Positions 25,401 through 38,400 of a stretch of DNA of 64,000 bases are shown piece by piece; within the stretch, counting starts at the first letter, position 1, and each line of letters opens with the position of its first letter. The translations under genes were made by a program, and so were the position numbers. This DNA is from Straminergon stramineum. Its lineage: Eukaryota > Streptophyta > Bryopsida > Hypnales > Calliergonaceae. Below the pieces are notes generated by a model that was not told where the DNA came from, searched no databases, and saw only the letters and a program-made list of their open reading frames with translations. The stretch spans positions 8,124,501 through 8,188,500 of the forward strand of contig OY987268.1 in the NCBI GenBank assembly GCA_963920665.1, written 5' to 3'.

Positions 25401-27297
25401 GCGAGGATGAATGGTCATCATGCGAACGGGTTTGATTCCAGGCCCCGGCCCAGAGTGGAGGAGGAAAGCGTTCCAGACCCTCCTCATTTACCTCCAGGTG
25501 TGTGTACTGAGTCGTGGAATTTCTCTTTTCAGCGCTGCGTTTGGGTGATTTGATCCACCGTATGAGATGTTTCGAGTTTGCGAGATGTATGTTTATGAGG
25601 ACATTTGGCTTGTGTTTGAGTTGGGTCGGGCAATCTTGCTACGATCTTGGAACGGTGAGGGTGATAGACCCTGCAGATAGACAGCGAATTGAGTTTTTGT
25701 TTTTTCCATTGTGATCTGTCAGCCGTGAATAACCGAGGGAAATCTTACAACATCCGTATGGACGGCGACGTTCTGGTGAAGTTTTCGCCGAAGAATCCAG
25801 CATCGACGTATGTGTTCGGTGACATGGTGCGTGTCTGTGGATGACTATGTTTGGTGACCCTTGTGGTTTTTTCCGTGTTGGTATCCTGCCCCTTCTGAGT
25901 AGCGTGGTCGTGATCTCTGGATTTGTGTGATGCCTGTCCCGTTAGCATGAGGTTTGAATTCAGTTGAGAGAGATATTCATGCGTGGAGAGGTGTAGGTTT
26001 GGGTGCGCTTGCACCCTTTGTTCTGCTTTGGTTGTTTTCAAATGAAACACTAGTTATGCGTTGCGAGATTTTCCATTTGTTTGGCCTAGTTGTTGATGTG
26101 AGATTTTTGCGTGACCAGGTGGCCGGAACTCTGCAGTTTTTTCACAACGACAGGAGGAGATGCCTGGAGGTAGTCCACCTTGGTCTTGAAGTTGTGAAGC
26201 AGTCTGTGGTCATGTTTTCGTGCAGTGTGCACTTGAGTTGTTCGAGTATCGTGGAGATCAGATTCTGAGATGTTCTGATTGGGAGAGACAGTCCAACAGA
26301 AACCTGCTTGACGTGTACTTTTGCGTTTGGTGTCGTGATGGCTTGGAGTCCTACATCTGTGCATTGAATGCTATTTCTTGGTTTAGTTTTGGATACGAGC
26401 TCGCAACGTTTGAGTTCCGTTTTGTGTGGCAACCGTGTGGATTTCTCGACTTCGTGAGTTTCATTTTGTGTGAGTCTGAATCCTACTGTTATGTCTGAGT
26501 GAGGTGTATTGTTCTCATGTCCTACAGCATTTTCCACGTGAGCAGGTCGTATCCTGTGACAAGTATTCACTGACTGCTGGATTCTGATATTTATAACGCA
26601 GGTGACAGCCGTTTTAGAAACTAGGGAGGTATTGAATCCAGCGGCACTGCATCCTTCTCGAAAAAATTCTTCGACGATAACGAAGGTGAGCATTCTTTTT
26701 GTTTGAGCATCTGTTGCTGATGTGGTCTCAGGTACGCAGGCAAGGTGGAGGTGGTGGGTGAGGTCATGAAGGGTTTCCTGGCAGCTGCAGAGATGCTGTT
26801 CATTGTCGTGCACGCTTGTTGTTTCCTCGGGTGTGATGTGGTTGGGTATGGTGTAGATGGTACAGCTTACTGACTCCTTGGTGTGGCAGGTGCATTCGGA
26901 GTATTACGAGATTGTGAACGACGTGATCAACACGCAGTTCTTGTTCTCCGTCCCTGTCGACGGGCCTGCGTCGATGGCCACCCCGTTGATGTCTTTGGAA
27001 TGGGTTCTGCGCTTTGAGTTTGTGGCCACTCCCCCGAACGTGGACTGGACCGAAGTGGAGCACCCGATGCTGATCGACGTGAGCCAGCGTCGCAAGGGCG
27101 AATGGAGTCTGCCCATCACGGTGGTTTCCAATCCTGCTGCTGTGTTCGAGAAGCCTGAAGCGGAGAAGCTTGCGAAGAACTCTTGGGCGCGGAGTCCGAG
27201 TGCCATTTACCGGACGCTGTTCGACGAGTACCCCGAGGGCAGCTCTGACAAGGGCTCTGCATCCGGAAGCAGTGTGCCTCCCAGGAGTCCTTCCTGA
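22420..27297 (+). CDS. RGP1: RGP1-like protein (Ric1-Rgp1 Rab6/Ypt6 exchange factor subunit), copy 2
   Basis: Eleven coding exons: 22420-22750, 23285-23362, 23533-23693, 24199-24280, 24591-24658, 24949-25186, 25315-25497, 25723-25826, 26119-26169, 26602-26685, 26890-27297. Phases agree at every GT-AG junction and total 1788 nt (595 residues plus stop). The start was chosen because the frame runs directly into the conserved VALERKVYRPGD block and matches copy 1. Diagnostic Rgp1 segments are SPSSVIVSDVLIYPGSTST joined to YMVRTTLPTVLPPTFRG across intron 2, IVPPYALEVEIQWKE (exon 5), and the C-terminal LRFEFVATPPNVDW. Expected role: Golgi-associated activation of a Rab6-type GTPase together with RIC1. 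Relative to copy 1 it differs at residues 3, 4, 5 and 15 and at two sites in exon 2 and one in exon 4. Exon codons are clearly richer in GC than those of IFT144 in this window. Confidence 0.9.
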
Positions 27298-27694
27298 GTA
27301 ATTTGTATTTCTTGGTTGCACACCTCAAAACATGCGGTGTGTTGTAACGTTATCATTTTTCCTTATTGATGGAGATTGCAGGCATTTTGTTCTGCTCATT
27401 CACGGGTCGGAGCCTAACAGAGAATTGTGGTGATGATGGAGTGGTGTTGGAATGATAATGCTGCCTATTTAAGTCTTTGTTGGGATCTGCATTTGGATTG
27501 TGTACCTAACTGGGGATTGGAACTTGTCTACACGATGCTCGAGTGAGTTTGTTTGAATGTATTTTAGGTTCTCTTGATTCTTTTCTGCCTGGAATGCATG
27601 TCAAGGTATTGACATGAGGAGAATCATGCTATTTAATCACATTTAGGTTGTCTTCTTCCTAAATTGAGATTTAGGTCCCATGCATTCAAAATGA

Positions 27695-27930
27695 GGCCGG
27701 GGTGGATTGACCCCCTCGCTTGTCCCCAAGTAAAAACCCCGAATTTTTTTATTTTTCACACATGATAGAACTTGCAAATTTTGAATTCATATTTGCAATC
27801 GGAAGCCCCAAATTAGCTAGGAGAGGTAGAGAAGATAAATTAATGAAGTACAAAATAGGGTGTCTTTTTTTTTACATGCACCACTAGAATGACTTGGGGG
27901 AACAAGCAAGGGGGTCAATCCACCCTGGCC
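27695..27930. mobile_element. MITE with 30-bp-class inverted ends and target-site duplication
   Basis: The ends GGCCGGGGTGGATTGACCCC and GGGGTCAATCCACCCTGGCC are near-perfect inverted repeats that continue into GCTTGTCCCC and GGGGGAACAAGC. The element is flanked by CAAAATGA at 27687-27694 and again at 27931-27938. A ninth base (G) also matches on each side. An 8- or 9-bp duplication fits hAT- or Mutator-type non-autonomous elements. It lies only about 80 bp outside the duplication breakpoint at 27612. Confidence 0.82.
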
Positions 27931-28015
27931 CAAAATGAGAGGGATCAAATGGTGGTTTTTTTCACTTTTTTTTTCACTAAGGTAACTTCACCTAAAATGG
28001 ACCTCTCCTCAAAAT

Positions 28016-28147
28016 TAGTGATCCTAAAACGAGTTTAGGGAAATTAGGCAAATCTTCATTTTTGGAAGATTTTTTTGAAGTTAATAGTAGGTTCATGATG
28101 AAATTAAGTAGCAACCAAGCAAAATTTAGCCAGTTTTGGGATCACTA
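28016..28147 (+). mobile_element. MITE family B copy 1 (132 bp)
   Basis: It begins TAGTGATCCTAAAACGAG and ends CAGTTTTGGGATCACTA, giving inverted ends around AGTGATCC. The same element in reverse orientation and of the same length (132 bp) is at 32157-32288. Internal landmarks (GGGAAATTAGGCAAAT, TTTTTGGAAGATTTTTTTGA) are shared. Confidence 0.78.
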
Positions 28148-29660
28148 CTCAAAATCACCCCCTATTTTTGTAGGGAAACTAAATAGGGAGGATACCCAAA
28201 ATGGTGCGTCACAAGGACAAGTGTAAAGGTTGTTTTGAGAAGTGTTCAGTCCTATTTATAGTACGGAGGAGTTGGCAACCTTACAATGGTTTACTTTTTG
28301 TATATTTTTTGTTGTTTTATATTCTTTACTATAACATGCTTCAATTCTTAAGGTGCTTAAAATAGATTTTGGCATCACCTACAAGACACTTTTAGCACTC
28401 TACACCTTGCGTCTTTGAAAATTTGTAACTAATTCACAATGTGCCCAAAAATTATGAAAGCACTTGCATTTTGATTTGTAGTCCTTCATCAATGTAGAAA
28501 AATTGTTGTTCATTTTATAAAGCATATTGTTCATGCCACAGAGCTTATTTGTGCCATTTTCGGTGTAGTTCCTATAATGGAACCCCATTCTCCAATTTTG
28601 GATGAAGACAACTTGATGTGATTATATAGGCAAGTTTTGGACTTAAAATTGTCTAGTTGATCACAGGGAAGACTACATTTACTTATGATATAAATGCAAG
28701 CATGCCTTGTCGTCATTCTTCAAAGAAAGTTGATTAAAAATTCAAATCCAATTTCGAAATAGGAGTGAACTAGGGATTAATTAAGGAGAAGGTTACTTTC
28801 AAGGCTTTTAGGATAACTCTAATATATGGCTATTATGATTTGGGGAAACACCTCATGTTCTTCCAATATATAAATCCCGTTACTTATATTAACAATTGGA
28901 GTGCAAAGAATATAAAGTTTAATATTCAAAAGCTTCTCCTTCTAACTAGAGTAGATTCATTTTGAGATTCCAAATTTGTAGCATCAACAACATGAAAATC
29001 TTGGGAGCAACAAATATTATGAAGCCAAGATGTCATTCAAAGCATTGTGAGGTACAAACATTTCTAATTTTTGCTTAATAGAGGTACCATATTCACAAAG
29101 ATAAGGTTTGTTATGATAAGGTCATAAATAAACATATTAACAATTGCATTAAAGTTTGAGAATAAAAATGGAAAAATTGAATATATGTATTATTTTCATA
29201 TCAAACCTCACTTGAAGGTCCACAAAAAATAATAAAACAATATAAAAATATTTATACATACAAAATAAATGTGTATATCTACAAATTTGCATGTACCACT
29301 ACTCATTCTTATACCACCTATATAGGTAGACAACAAAGAAACTAAGCTCAAAGAGTGAGGGTTCAAATAGAGTGCAGACCAAAAAAAATATATGTGCTAA
29401 AAAAACCAAAAGCAAAGTTTTGATAAGTTTTAATATTTCATTTTAAGTTGTTACTATTGGATCTTAAACTAGATGTGTAGATGTGCTAGGTTAGATTGAA
29501 AAAAGGAACCCAATAATATTACATATAGATTGAAAGCTTACAATGTTTGATCACAAGGAGATAAACAATTTAAAAGTGACTTAGAGTCTTTCATCTTGTA
29601 TTTATTAGGTCAAATCTAAAGTTATGATCTTATTAAAATTATGAAGTTAAAAGGAAATTA

Positions 29661-29665
<5 letters not shown>

Positions 29666-29724
<59 letters not shown>
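29666..29724. repeat. (TA)n microsatellite, about 59 bp
   Basis: Uninterrupted alternating TA. Such runs are hypervariable and prone to assembly length errors. Confidence 0.97.
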
Positions 29725-29726
<2 letters not shown>

Positions 29727-30603
29727 GAGCTTCTTCATCTATAAATTTTTTCTAAAAAAAGAGAATAAAGTGTTAGTGTGATTATTTTCCAAGATTCAAT
29801 GTATTTGAGGCTCATCTCCAAAAGCTCTTTAGAATAATTAATCAAAGTTTGCAATGGCCTCTTTGCACAAAACTTGAAATTCGCATTTCTTTATTTTCTG
29901 AAAAAACAATAAATTAATTCAAAATTGAGCGATGATTCCCCTAAAAATAGTATATTTCTAATATTTTGTTTCACTTCAAACCCTATCTATATCCAAATTC
30001 CATTGGTATGTAGTAAGCTATTAAATAAAATGATGTATACATGTTGTCCACTAATGCATTGCATCCTACAAAATTTGTCACTTCAAAGCAAACTTTTGAA
30101 ATCTTCATTGAATAAAAATTGAATAATATATTTATGCCTTCTAGGGTTTCCAAATACATATGGTTGCAAACAATTTAATATCACAACATAGCAAGTTTTA
30201 CCACAATATTAAATATTTTCACCAAATATTGTGAGAAATATCTTTAGAATTTAGATATACGGGGCATTTGGTAATCCTTCACAAGATGTCAATGGACCTT
30301 ATTTAATCCCCTTTTTACAATGGACCTCAACAAAATTCTTGTCTAAAATATGTTGCCTTTATTCATTAGAGCCTAGGGTGACTTTTGGATAGACTTATTT
30401 CAACACTTTGAAAATTCACAGATTATTCATATAGTGTCTAAGAAATTCAAAAGAAATGATTTGGAACATTCTTTTGACTTTCAACAAGAACTAATAAATG
30501 ATTAGGCAATTTATTAGTAGGAACAATAATCAATTGCTTATTTATCTCAAAATATCCTTTATAATGATGACACAATTTTTTACTTTTCATGAAAAAAAGC
30601 ATA

Positions 30604-31185
30604 TTATGAATTGGGTTTCAATATTGTTTGATCAAGTATTGAATCCGGAATCTCTTGTATGTTTGATATATTTATATTTTTGAAACACATAGGGCATGCC
30701 TTTTCAATTTCAATAACCTGCAAAGCAATTTGAATATCTCATTTAGTAATTAATTGGTATAAGACATTAGACATAACATTACTAACCAAGGGCATTTGGG
30801 TGTCTCTAGTGGAAAGTTAAGTGTATTTTGTTGTTTTCTTTTTGCTTAAAGTTAAGAAGTTGATAATTGTACCATATTTTACTTCTAGCCATTTATTGTG
30901 AAAAACATTTTGACTTGCTTAATAATGTCATTTATAGGAATAAACCTTCAACAATATTGTTTCAAACTTGGAATGCAATAAACAATGATTGTTTTCTATA
31001 TGGTTTGCATGTGAGGCAAAAAACAAACAAGTGTTCATTTTTTCTTCAAATGCAAGTTAAAATATTTTTTTTGAGAATATAAACATCATAAAAATAAATT
31101 GTTATTTTATCTTTGTATAAATCTTAAAAATATATGCAATGTTTTTTGGAGAAATAATAGAATTTGGAGCATAAATATATTGGTA

Positions 31186-31216
<31 letters not shown>

Positions 31217-34200
31217 TAAATGAATTTAAGAATAAAGGAATTCAACTTTATTTTAAAGTTGCCTATTTTTATTCAAAATTTTCCTTCAAGAATTATTAAT
31301 TTGTGCAAATCTTATCAATGAGTAACATTAAATCAGTAGAAGAAATTCTTGTTCATTGAACTGATGTGTTTTTGTTAGAAAACACAAAACTACTTTTTTT
31401 TCAACACAGTTTTGTGTTTCCTATCAAAAACACATTAGTTCAATGAACAAGAATTTCTTCTACTGATTTAATGTGAAAGTTGTTCATTGGAATTATGAAG
31501 GTGTGCAAATCTTGCAAATCTTGTCATTGAACATAGACAATATTGTATTCTTGCACTAATTAAGTAATTAAACTTCATTCGACAATGGATTTCACTTGAC
31601 ATTTGTAGAAGTGTACTATGTTTCATTACAAGACAATAAATTGTATGAATTGTTGTTTTAATAAATATTTAAAAAAATTATAATAAAATAAGAAGATACC
31701 TGTAGAAAATGATTTGTTAAGGCAGGAAATTTGCAACTTGGACATTGGCTCCAATTTCCACGCACCATATGTCGTCCAGTTGCTATACAATACTGTAATT
31801 AAAAAATAAAAATAATTTAAAAAATATTCTACATTTTATAATCATAAAGACCATTATCAAAAACAAAAGCTTATTTTTTTATTCCCATCACATAATGGAA
31901 ACACATGCCATTAATTAATTGTGAGAATTTTTTTATCACTACATTGAATAGGGGTATCAAGGGGACACATACTCATTAATCGACATTCCACACTATATAA
32001 ATATCTACCTTTATTGTACATCAGTAGTTATTGAAGTGTCCGAAGGATGTACATCTTGTTTCAAACATCTACAATTTTTCACAATCAATCCCTTTAATTT
32101 TTTGGTCCCCTTAATACTCCTATTTAGTGTAGAATTGTTTTCCACAAAGTCATGAGTAGTGATCCCAAAACTGGCTAAATTTCACTTGGTCGCTACTTAA
32201 TTTCTTCATGCCCCTAGTGTTAACTTCAAAAAAATCTTCCAAAAATGAACATTTGCCTAATTTCCCTGAACTCATTTTAGGATCACTAGTCATGAATACT
32301 GCTATATAATTAATTTTAAATAAAATTCCTATAATGATTTCTTATTATTTAATTACCATAATCTTTCATCAAATAATAATTCATTTGAAATTATTAAAAA
32401 AATTTCATGGATAAAGTAAAGAACATTGACCGGAATATTGGATTGACATGCAATGCATTGAAGTTGTGTTTCTGGAATTTCATATTGACAAAATGGGCAA
32501 GGTGAAAATGGTTCATCTTCTTCAACAGCTTCATATTTTCGAATGATGTTTGCCAACATTTTTTTATGATCATTGGAAATGGAATCGCTGCTACTATCAA
32601 ATTCATGACCCAAACCAAAACATATATAATTTCATGCATAATTAATTTATATATGAGACTAAAAAGTTAATGCATTTTTAATATTAAAAATTATTTGTTT
32701 TGGGAATAGATGTAGAGACCATTAATATAATTATGTACCTAAGATCTTGACGTAGTAACATAGATGCGTAGGAATAAGCAGTTTTCTTCAACCCCACTCT
32801 TTGACATTCAATAGCAGTAGAAATCAGTATTGGATTTATATGTGCAGGAAAATTGCTAATATGTTGAGCAACTCTCATCAACATTCGTGCACTTGATCTA
32901 TTTTTTATTACACAAAACTACCTATTAGATTTGTGAAATACAACAAGATAGTAGAGGAATGCATATAATATTTTAATTGCAAAGTTTAAGCATTCATGAA
33001 AATATAAAGTAAATATAGCATTGTATATTTCAAATGAAAATCATGCTACAAATAAAAAACTTACTTGTGATCACCAATACGGATTAAAGTCTTTACCAAA
33101 ATGTATGAATGCAATAACATGAGTTGTTTTTGTAATTCAAGTGGCACACATCTTCCTAATGAAGTTAGAATTTTATAAAATTGAAGTAATTGTTGATGAG
33201 CCACTTTGTAGTTTCCCATCTCCTATGCATACAATTAATCAAAAACTATTTAGTATGAAATTATCACTATAGAAAAGCATGATTACAAGTGATTACTAGG
33301 CCATAGTTGTATGAATATAATCATACAATACTTTAATAATTAATTATTTTAATAAAATGTAAAAACTATGTAATTTTTTTATATTAGCATTTTCCAACTT
33401 GTTCTTGGGTGGCGATTTGAAAAGCTGCTTTTGTAGCTTGATCATAATTGCCCAAAACAATGTGAAGAGAAAATATATATTGTGGGCCTTTTAAACTAGT
33501 TTGATCCATTTCACCCATAAAATAATCAAGAAGTTGATTAGTCAAATTATCTTGTTTTAGTTCTCCAACCATGCCAATTGCCTATCATGAAATGTAAAAT
33601 CATGATACACATTATTATTTTATTATATTGATACAATTAAAGAATGAATTTTACAAAAGAAAAAATTGATACAATAATTTAAAATGTAAAATAATATTAA
33701 TATATATTATAAATAATTATCATTTACACATAGGATGAGAAAATGTACAAGTTCCATAGCTTCATGAGTTCCCAACTGTAATATCATATGAAGAGCTTGT
33801 TCATGTTCTCCACATTTGTGAAACATGGTTGAAGCTTTTTCATACTCTCCAATAGACTCATAGTATCTATTATAGCCATTAATGAATTTCCATTTTAGAA
33901 TTAGATTTATTAATAGTTTATTTATATATAAACAATGGTATTGAATGTATAAATATATATTTTAATCATTAAAACTTTATTGAATACAATGCTAAATTTA
34001 AATAATTACATTTAAAAGTTATTTTATAGATAATGCTTACTTTGCCAAGGAACAACATTCACTTTTACTTGCAACATCCTTCACCAAATCAAAATATTCA
34101 TCTACCAATCCATGTTGTTTTGCTAGAATATTTGCTTCATCAATCCTTCAATCAACTTTTATATTTTTAATTGAAATAATTATTTATATTGATATTAAAT

Positions 34201-35396
34201 TTTTATCATTGATATTACAATAATAATTTATTTTAAAAAAATTCGATGTATGATCAATTTTTTCGTTAATTTATTGATAAAGTTGAATGTTCAATACAAA
34301 TCATTGTAGTAAGTTAAATGAAGTATTATGGTATTGTATACATGATGAAAAATCATCATCCAAATTCATGATTGGGTGAATTCATTTAAAGCTATAAAAT
34401 TTTAAATGTGGATTTTAGGTTTTGAAAATTTTGAATATTTAATTTATTATAAAATTTTAGATATAAGTTTGCAAGCCTCACTTTTTTTGCATGATTAAAA
34501 ACTCTATTGCACCTTTATAGTTTCCAACATTTTTACAAAACAATGTAGCCATAGCAGCTCCTTCATTAGATTTGATCTTGCAAAATATATTTTAAGATAT
34601 GTCATAAAATATAGAATATTATATATTTATGATATTTTATTATCTACATTGATTTTTGGTCTTATAATGATTCAATTTCCATTTCAATATTGATTTTTAA
34701 AAGTTGTAGTATAATATAAAAACATTATAGTAGTACCTTGTGTATGATTGAATATGCTTTTGATGGATTTTTCAAATAATGCAATTGTAGTCTTATTACA
34801 TTTATATAATCCTGAAATAATAATTGTTATAATTATTTATTATATTTTGATTGATCTAAATGTTTCTACAAGTGATAAAAATTGTTGTTTAATATGGCTT
34901 TATCTTTTTAACTTTTATTCATGCTATTTAAATAAAAATCGAAATCACATAATTTTTTTTCATGATTTTTATTGATTCAACAAACCTCGGCTGATTCATA
35001 AAATGTTGATGCTTCTTCATATCTTTCATCACTTTCCAAAACTTTTGCATACTATAAGAAGTTTCAAATTTGTAAAGAATATCATGTTTATACTTTATAA
35101 TACAATGTAAAAAAAAGAAACAAAAAATATTAAAAAGGCCAAAATTCAAATTCAAGCCAAATTATTCTTTTGTATATTGGTTTTCTATCTAGTTAATACC
35201 TATTTCAATATTCAATATTATCTTACATTTTTCAGTTACTTTATACAAAAATAAATTATTTATTTTTATTAAAAAATTACTGTATTCTTTTCTCTAGAAA
35301 TCATTTAAAATTGGAATATGTGATTTATAGCATTAATGACTTTGAAAAATTGTCATTCATTGAAATGTTTATAAATTCTATGTATTTTATTAATAT

Positions 35397-35462
<66 letters not shown>

Positions 35463-38400
35463 TGATATTTTTCATTTTTTAATAATGAAACCAAGAATTA
35501 ACTTACACAAATAAATAATTTTGGAGTTGATAAATATTTTACAATACTATCAATCTTAGCATAGTTTTTCAATCCAATATATAACATAGCCGCTACTTGA
35601 ATATGAAGCCCAAGTTCATACAATTCAGCAACATCCTATAAAATACATATTTTCACAAAATTTTATAGTTTTTTAAAGAAACAAAAACTAACTCAAAGAA
35701 GTATTGATATTAAGGTTTAATTTGAAATTAAGACTTTAGATAATTGAAATATTTTAAATTTCATGTTTGCAATATTGAATCAAAAAAATTCATATTTACT
35801 TGTAGTAGGTTAAGGTTTTTCATAAGCATAGCACATTCACAAAAAAGGATAGGATAGTTGTATGATGTTGCCAATTGACGACCTTTCCACAAATCTCCAA
35901 ATTTAATACAAATGCGTGATATACCTGTCTATAATCATTGTAAATATATGAAAATTTTCAATTCTTAAAATGTATCATTTGTTTTCTTAAATATTTTCAA
36001 TCAATTTCTCATTTTACCATGATGTTATTCATTATAATGATTCTTTTTTAAATTGGTTATTTTTAAAATTAAAGTATAGAAATTATAAAGATTTAGACAA
36101 AAATGATTAATTTAATTCAATAATGATGAAATCATTATTTTTAGGATTTTATAGTATATTATGAATTTTTAAAATATAATTTGATTATTTTGAATTTTGA
36201 TTACTATTATTCACTTAAGTAATTTGTTTTTTAAATTTTAGAATTACATATTCTTTTCAAAATGAAATATGTTTTACAAAAATATAACACAATTTTTGTA
36301 CTTGAGCAATTATTTGTTGAGTTGGACTTGTATTATAACATTTCAATTTTTCTTCATAACTTGAATATGCCAATTGCTGAATATTATGAAGTTCTAAATA
36401 GTGCCCATAATTTGGTGGTAAAAATGATGAAAACTTTGAATCTACTTGATTGATGTCTACTATCTATCACCATTTTACCCACAAAATTGAAAATTTTATC
36501 TGTACAATGATGACTTGATGATGAGGATAATAATGAAAATATTATTTTTGAACTTTGAAATAGAAATCTACATAATTGTATGAAATATATTTTAAATGAA
36601 TTGAATTCCAAATTAAAAAATATATACTTACCTGATTCCAATCTTGAAGATGACATAATAACATACATGCACATTTGTTTTTTAAAATTTTCCTATAGCA
36701 TTTCTAAAATTGAAGTTTAGATATTTTGACACTATTATCTTTGCATTTTGACAATGGTTATATTTTCTTCATTGAATATTTTATTTTTTCGTCTTTAAAA
36801 TTTAAAATTTTATATATATTATTATTATTAAAAAAAATTCCATGAAAATATCTATACAATGCTTGAAGTACACTTTAAATTCTAGTATTACACTTTGTAT
36901 GTGATTGCATAGTGGTTAGTTTTTTATAAGAAAAAATGTACAAAAAATATATATGATATAATTGTTATATAAGGATATAGATGAATTACAAGTGCTTCCT
37001 TGTATTCTTGTAAGAATTTTGAAGCTTCACCAAGTAATAATTGATGTTCTTCAACCTCTTCCATCTCATATAGTCTAGTTAAATTTATAACATTGTTGGA
37101 TTCTTCACATGCTTTAATGGCTACTTGAAGCTCCAAATGTTTTAAGGCAACCTCTGCTAAAGCTTTCCAAATCTAATCATATTACTAATTGTTTAGCAAA
37201 TGAAATGAACATCTTGTGAAGAAAAAACATTGAATCTAATATTTCTAACCTAGAACTATGTTAAGAAAATTAGCTTGTAGTTTATAAAAAAAAAATTATT
37301 CATATTTAAAATTACCATGTTATTGTTCAATATGGTAGCAGAAATCCAAGCTTTGTCAAGATAAATCATACTCAAGTCATCCTCAAATTTGGCCTTTGTT
37401 TTTGTGTGATCAACATTATCATCCTAAAAATTTATAGTAAAATCTTGATAATTATGTATAATTTTTACATAATGCAATAGAAAATTTTAATTAGAAAAAA
37501 AATAAAGAAGTATTAGTTAAAAGATTGGGATTGGCTTTAGAAAATAATTTGTCTGCAACTATAGAATTCATAATGCATACTACATTTATTCACATATCAC
37601 AACATTTTTTGGTAATACAAGAATGAATTTTTTTTTTAAAATTTAAAATTATAGAAATCTTATAAAATTTATAGAATTTGAAATAAATAAATAAATTCCT
37701 TTAGTTAATACCGTAGACACAATGTTAGTTGATTGGTTGATGTGATTGATTGAATTAGGTAGTTTCTTAACACCTTTAGTAACTGAAGTATAAATGAATG
37801 TATGACTTGATGTTCTTTTGGTTAAAAGGCAAAAAATATGGGGATCCCATTCATTCCAAATCACATCTTTGATAAGGTTTGAAGAAGTTGAAATTTGTTG
37901 CACCTATATAGTACTTGATTTTATTTATAATATATTTAATGAGACATATTTATAAAAAAAATTGAAGATTTTGTTATTTCTTTGAATTTATATTTTGAAA
38001 CTTTTAAATTATTACATTATATTTGTAGAAATATGAACTACAAACTCAAGAATTAATCAAACAATAATATTTACATATAAATGTACTTACAACTATCATC
38101 TATATTTATCATTGTATTGGGTAGAACTTACTTGATGGTTAAGTGGGTTATAAAAGTATACCACTTGCCTCTCATCTTCAAAGATTACTTGAGTTCCTAA
38201 TTGATTTGGCCATATTCTGACAATTTTTATATGATTATGGATAAAATTGTGAATTTCGTGACTTAATTTATTGCAATTTATATCAAATCATTGTAGATAA
38301 CAATATTAACATATTTACTTATTTAAAAATCATGAAAAATTAATTATAACTACTAATTAAAAAATATATTTACAACATTTGTTAAAAGATGAATTAAAAG

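Larger units (their letters stand above)
21917..27612 (+). repeat. Right arm of large inverted duplication (contains RGP1 copy 2)
   Basis: Reverse complement of 810-6522. From 24586 to 27400 the match to the left arm looks perfect by eye. Two substitutions appear in the 3' flank, opposite left positions 953 and about 1000. The first inner mismatch is at 24585, opposite 3837, and mismatches increase toward 21917. The inner flank beyond 21917 does not resemble the left inner flank. Confidence 0.93.
27940..30603. other. Intergenic spacer, AT-rich
   Basis: Between the MITE at 27695 and the 3' end of IFT144. It contains a family B MITE (28016-28147) and a TA microsatellite (29666-29724). No coding exon, tRNA or other RNA gene was recognised. 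Confidence 0.5.

Noticed and set aside
810..27612. Assembly artefact joining two haplotypes in inverted orientation
   Set aside because: Both outer and inner flanks are unique, and identity steps instead of being uniform. I favour a real inversion-duplication, but only long reads can exclude the artefact.
30498..30683. 61-codon plus-strand open frame
   Set aside because: Shadow of the terminal IFT144 exon (30604-30717, minus strand).
34482..34490. Apparent frameshift in IFT144 at an A7 run
   Set aside because: The run is followed by a good GTGAGG donor. Splicing there joins in frame to the 34041-34145 exon, so no frameshift is needed.
35800..36703. Apparent phase breaks at two IFT144 acceptors
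   Set aside because: Using the acceptors just upstream (exons starting at 36703 and 35928) restores phase and extends family similarity, so the gene is not a pseudogene on this evidence.
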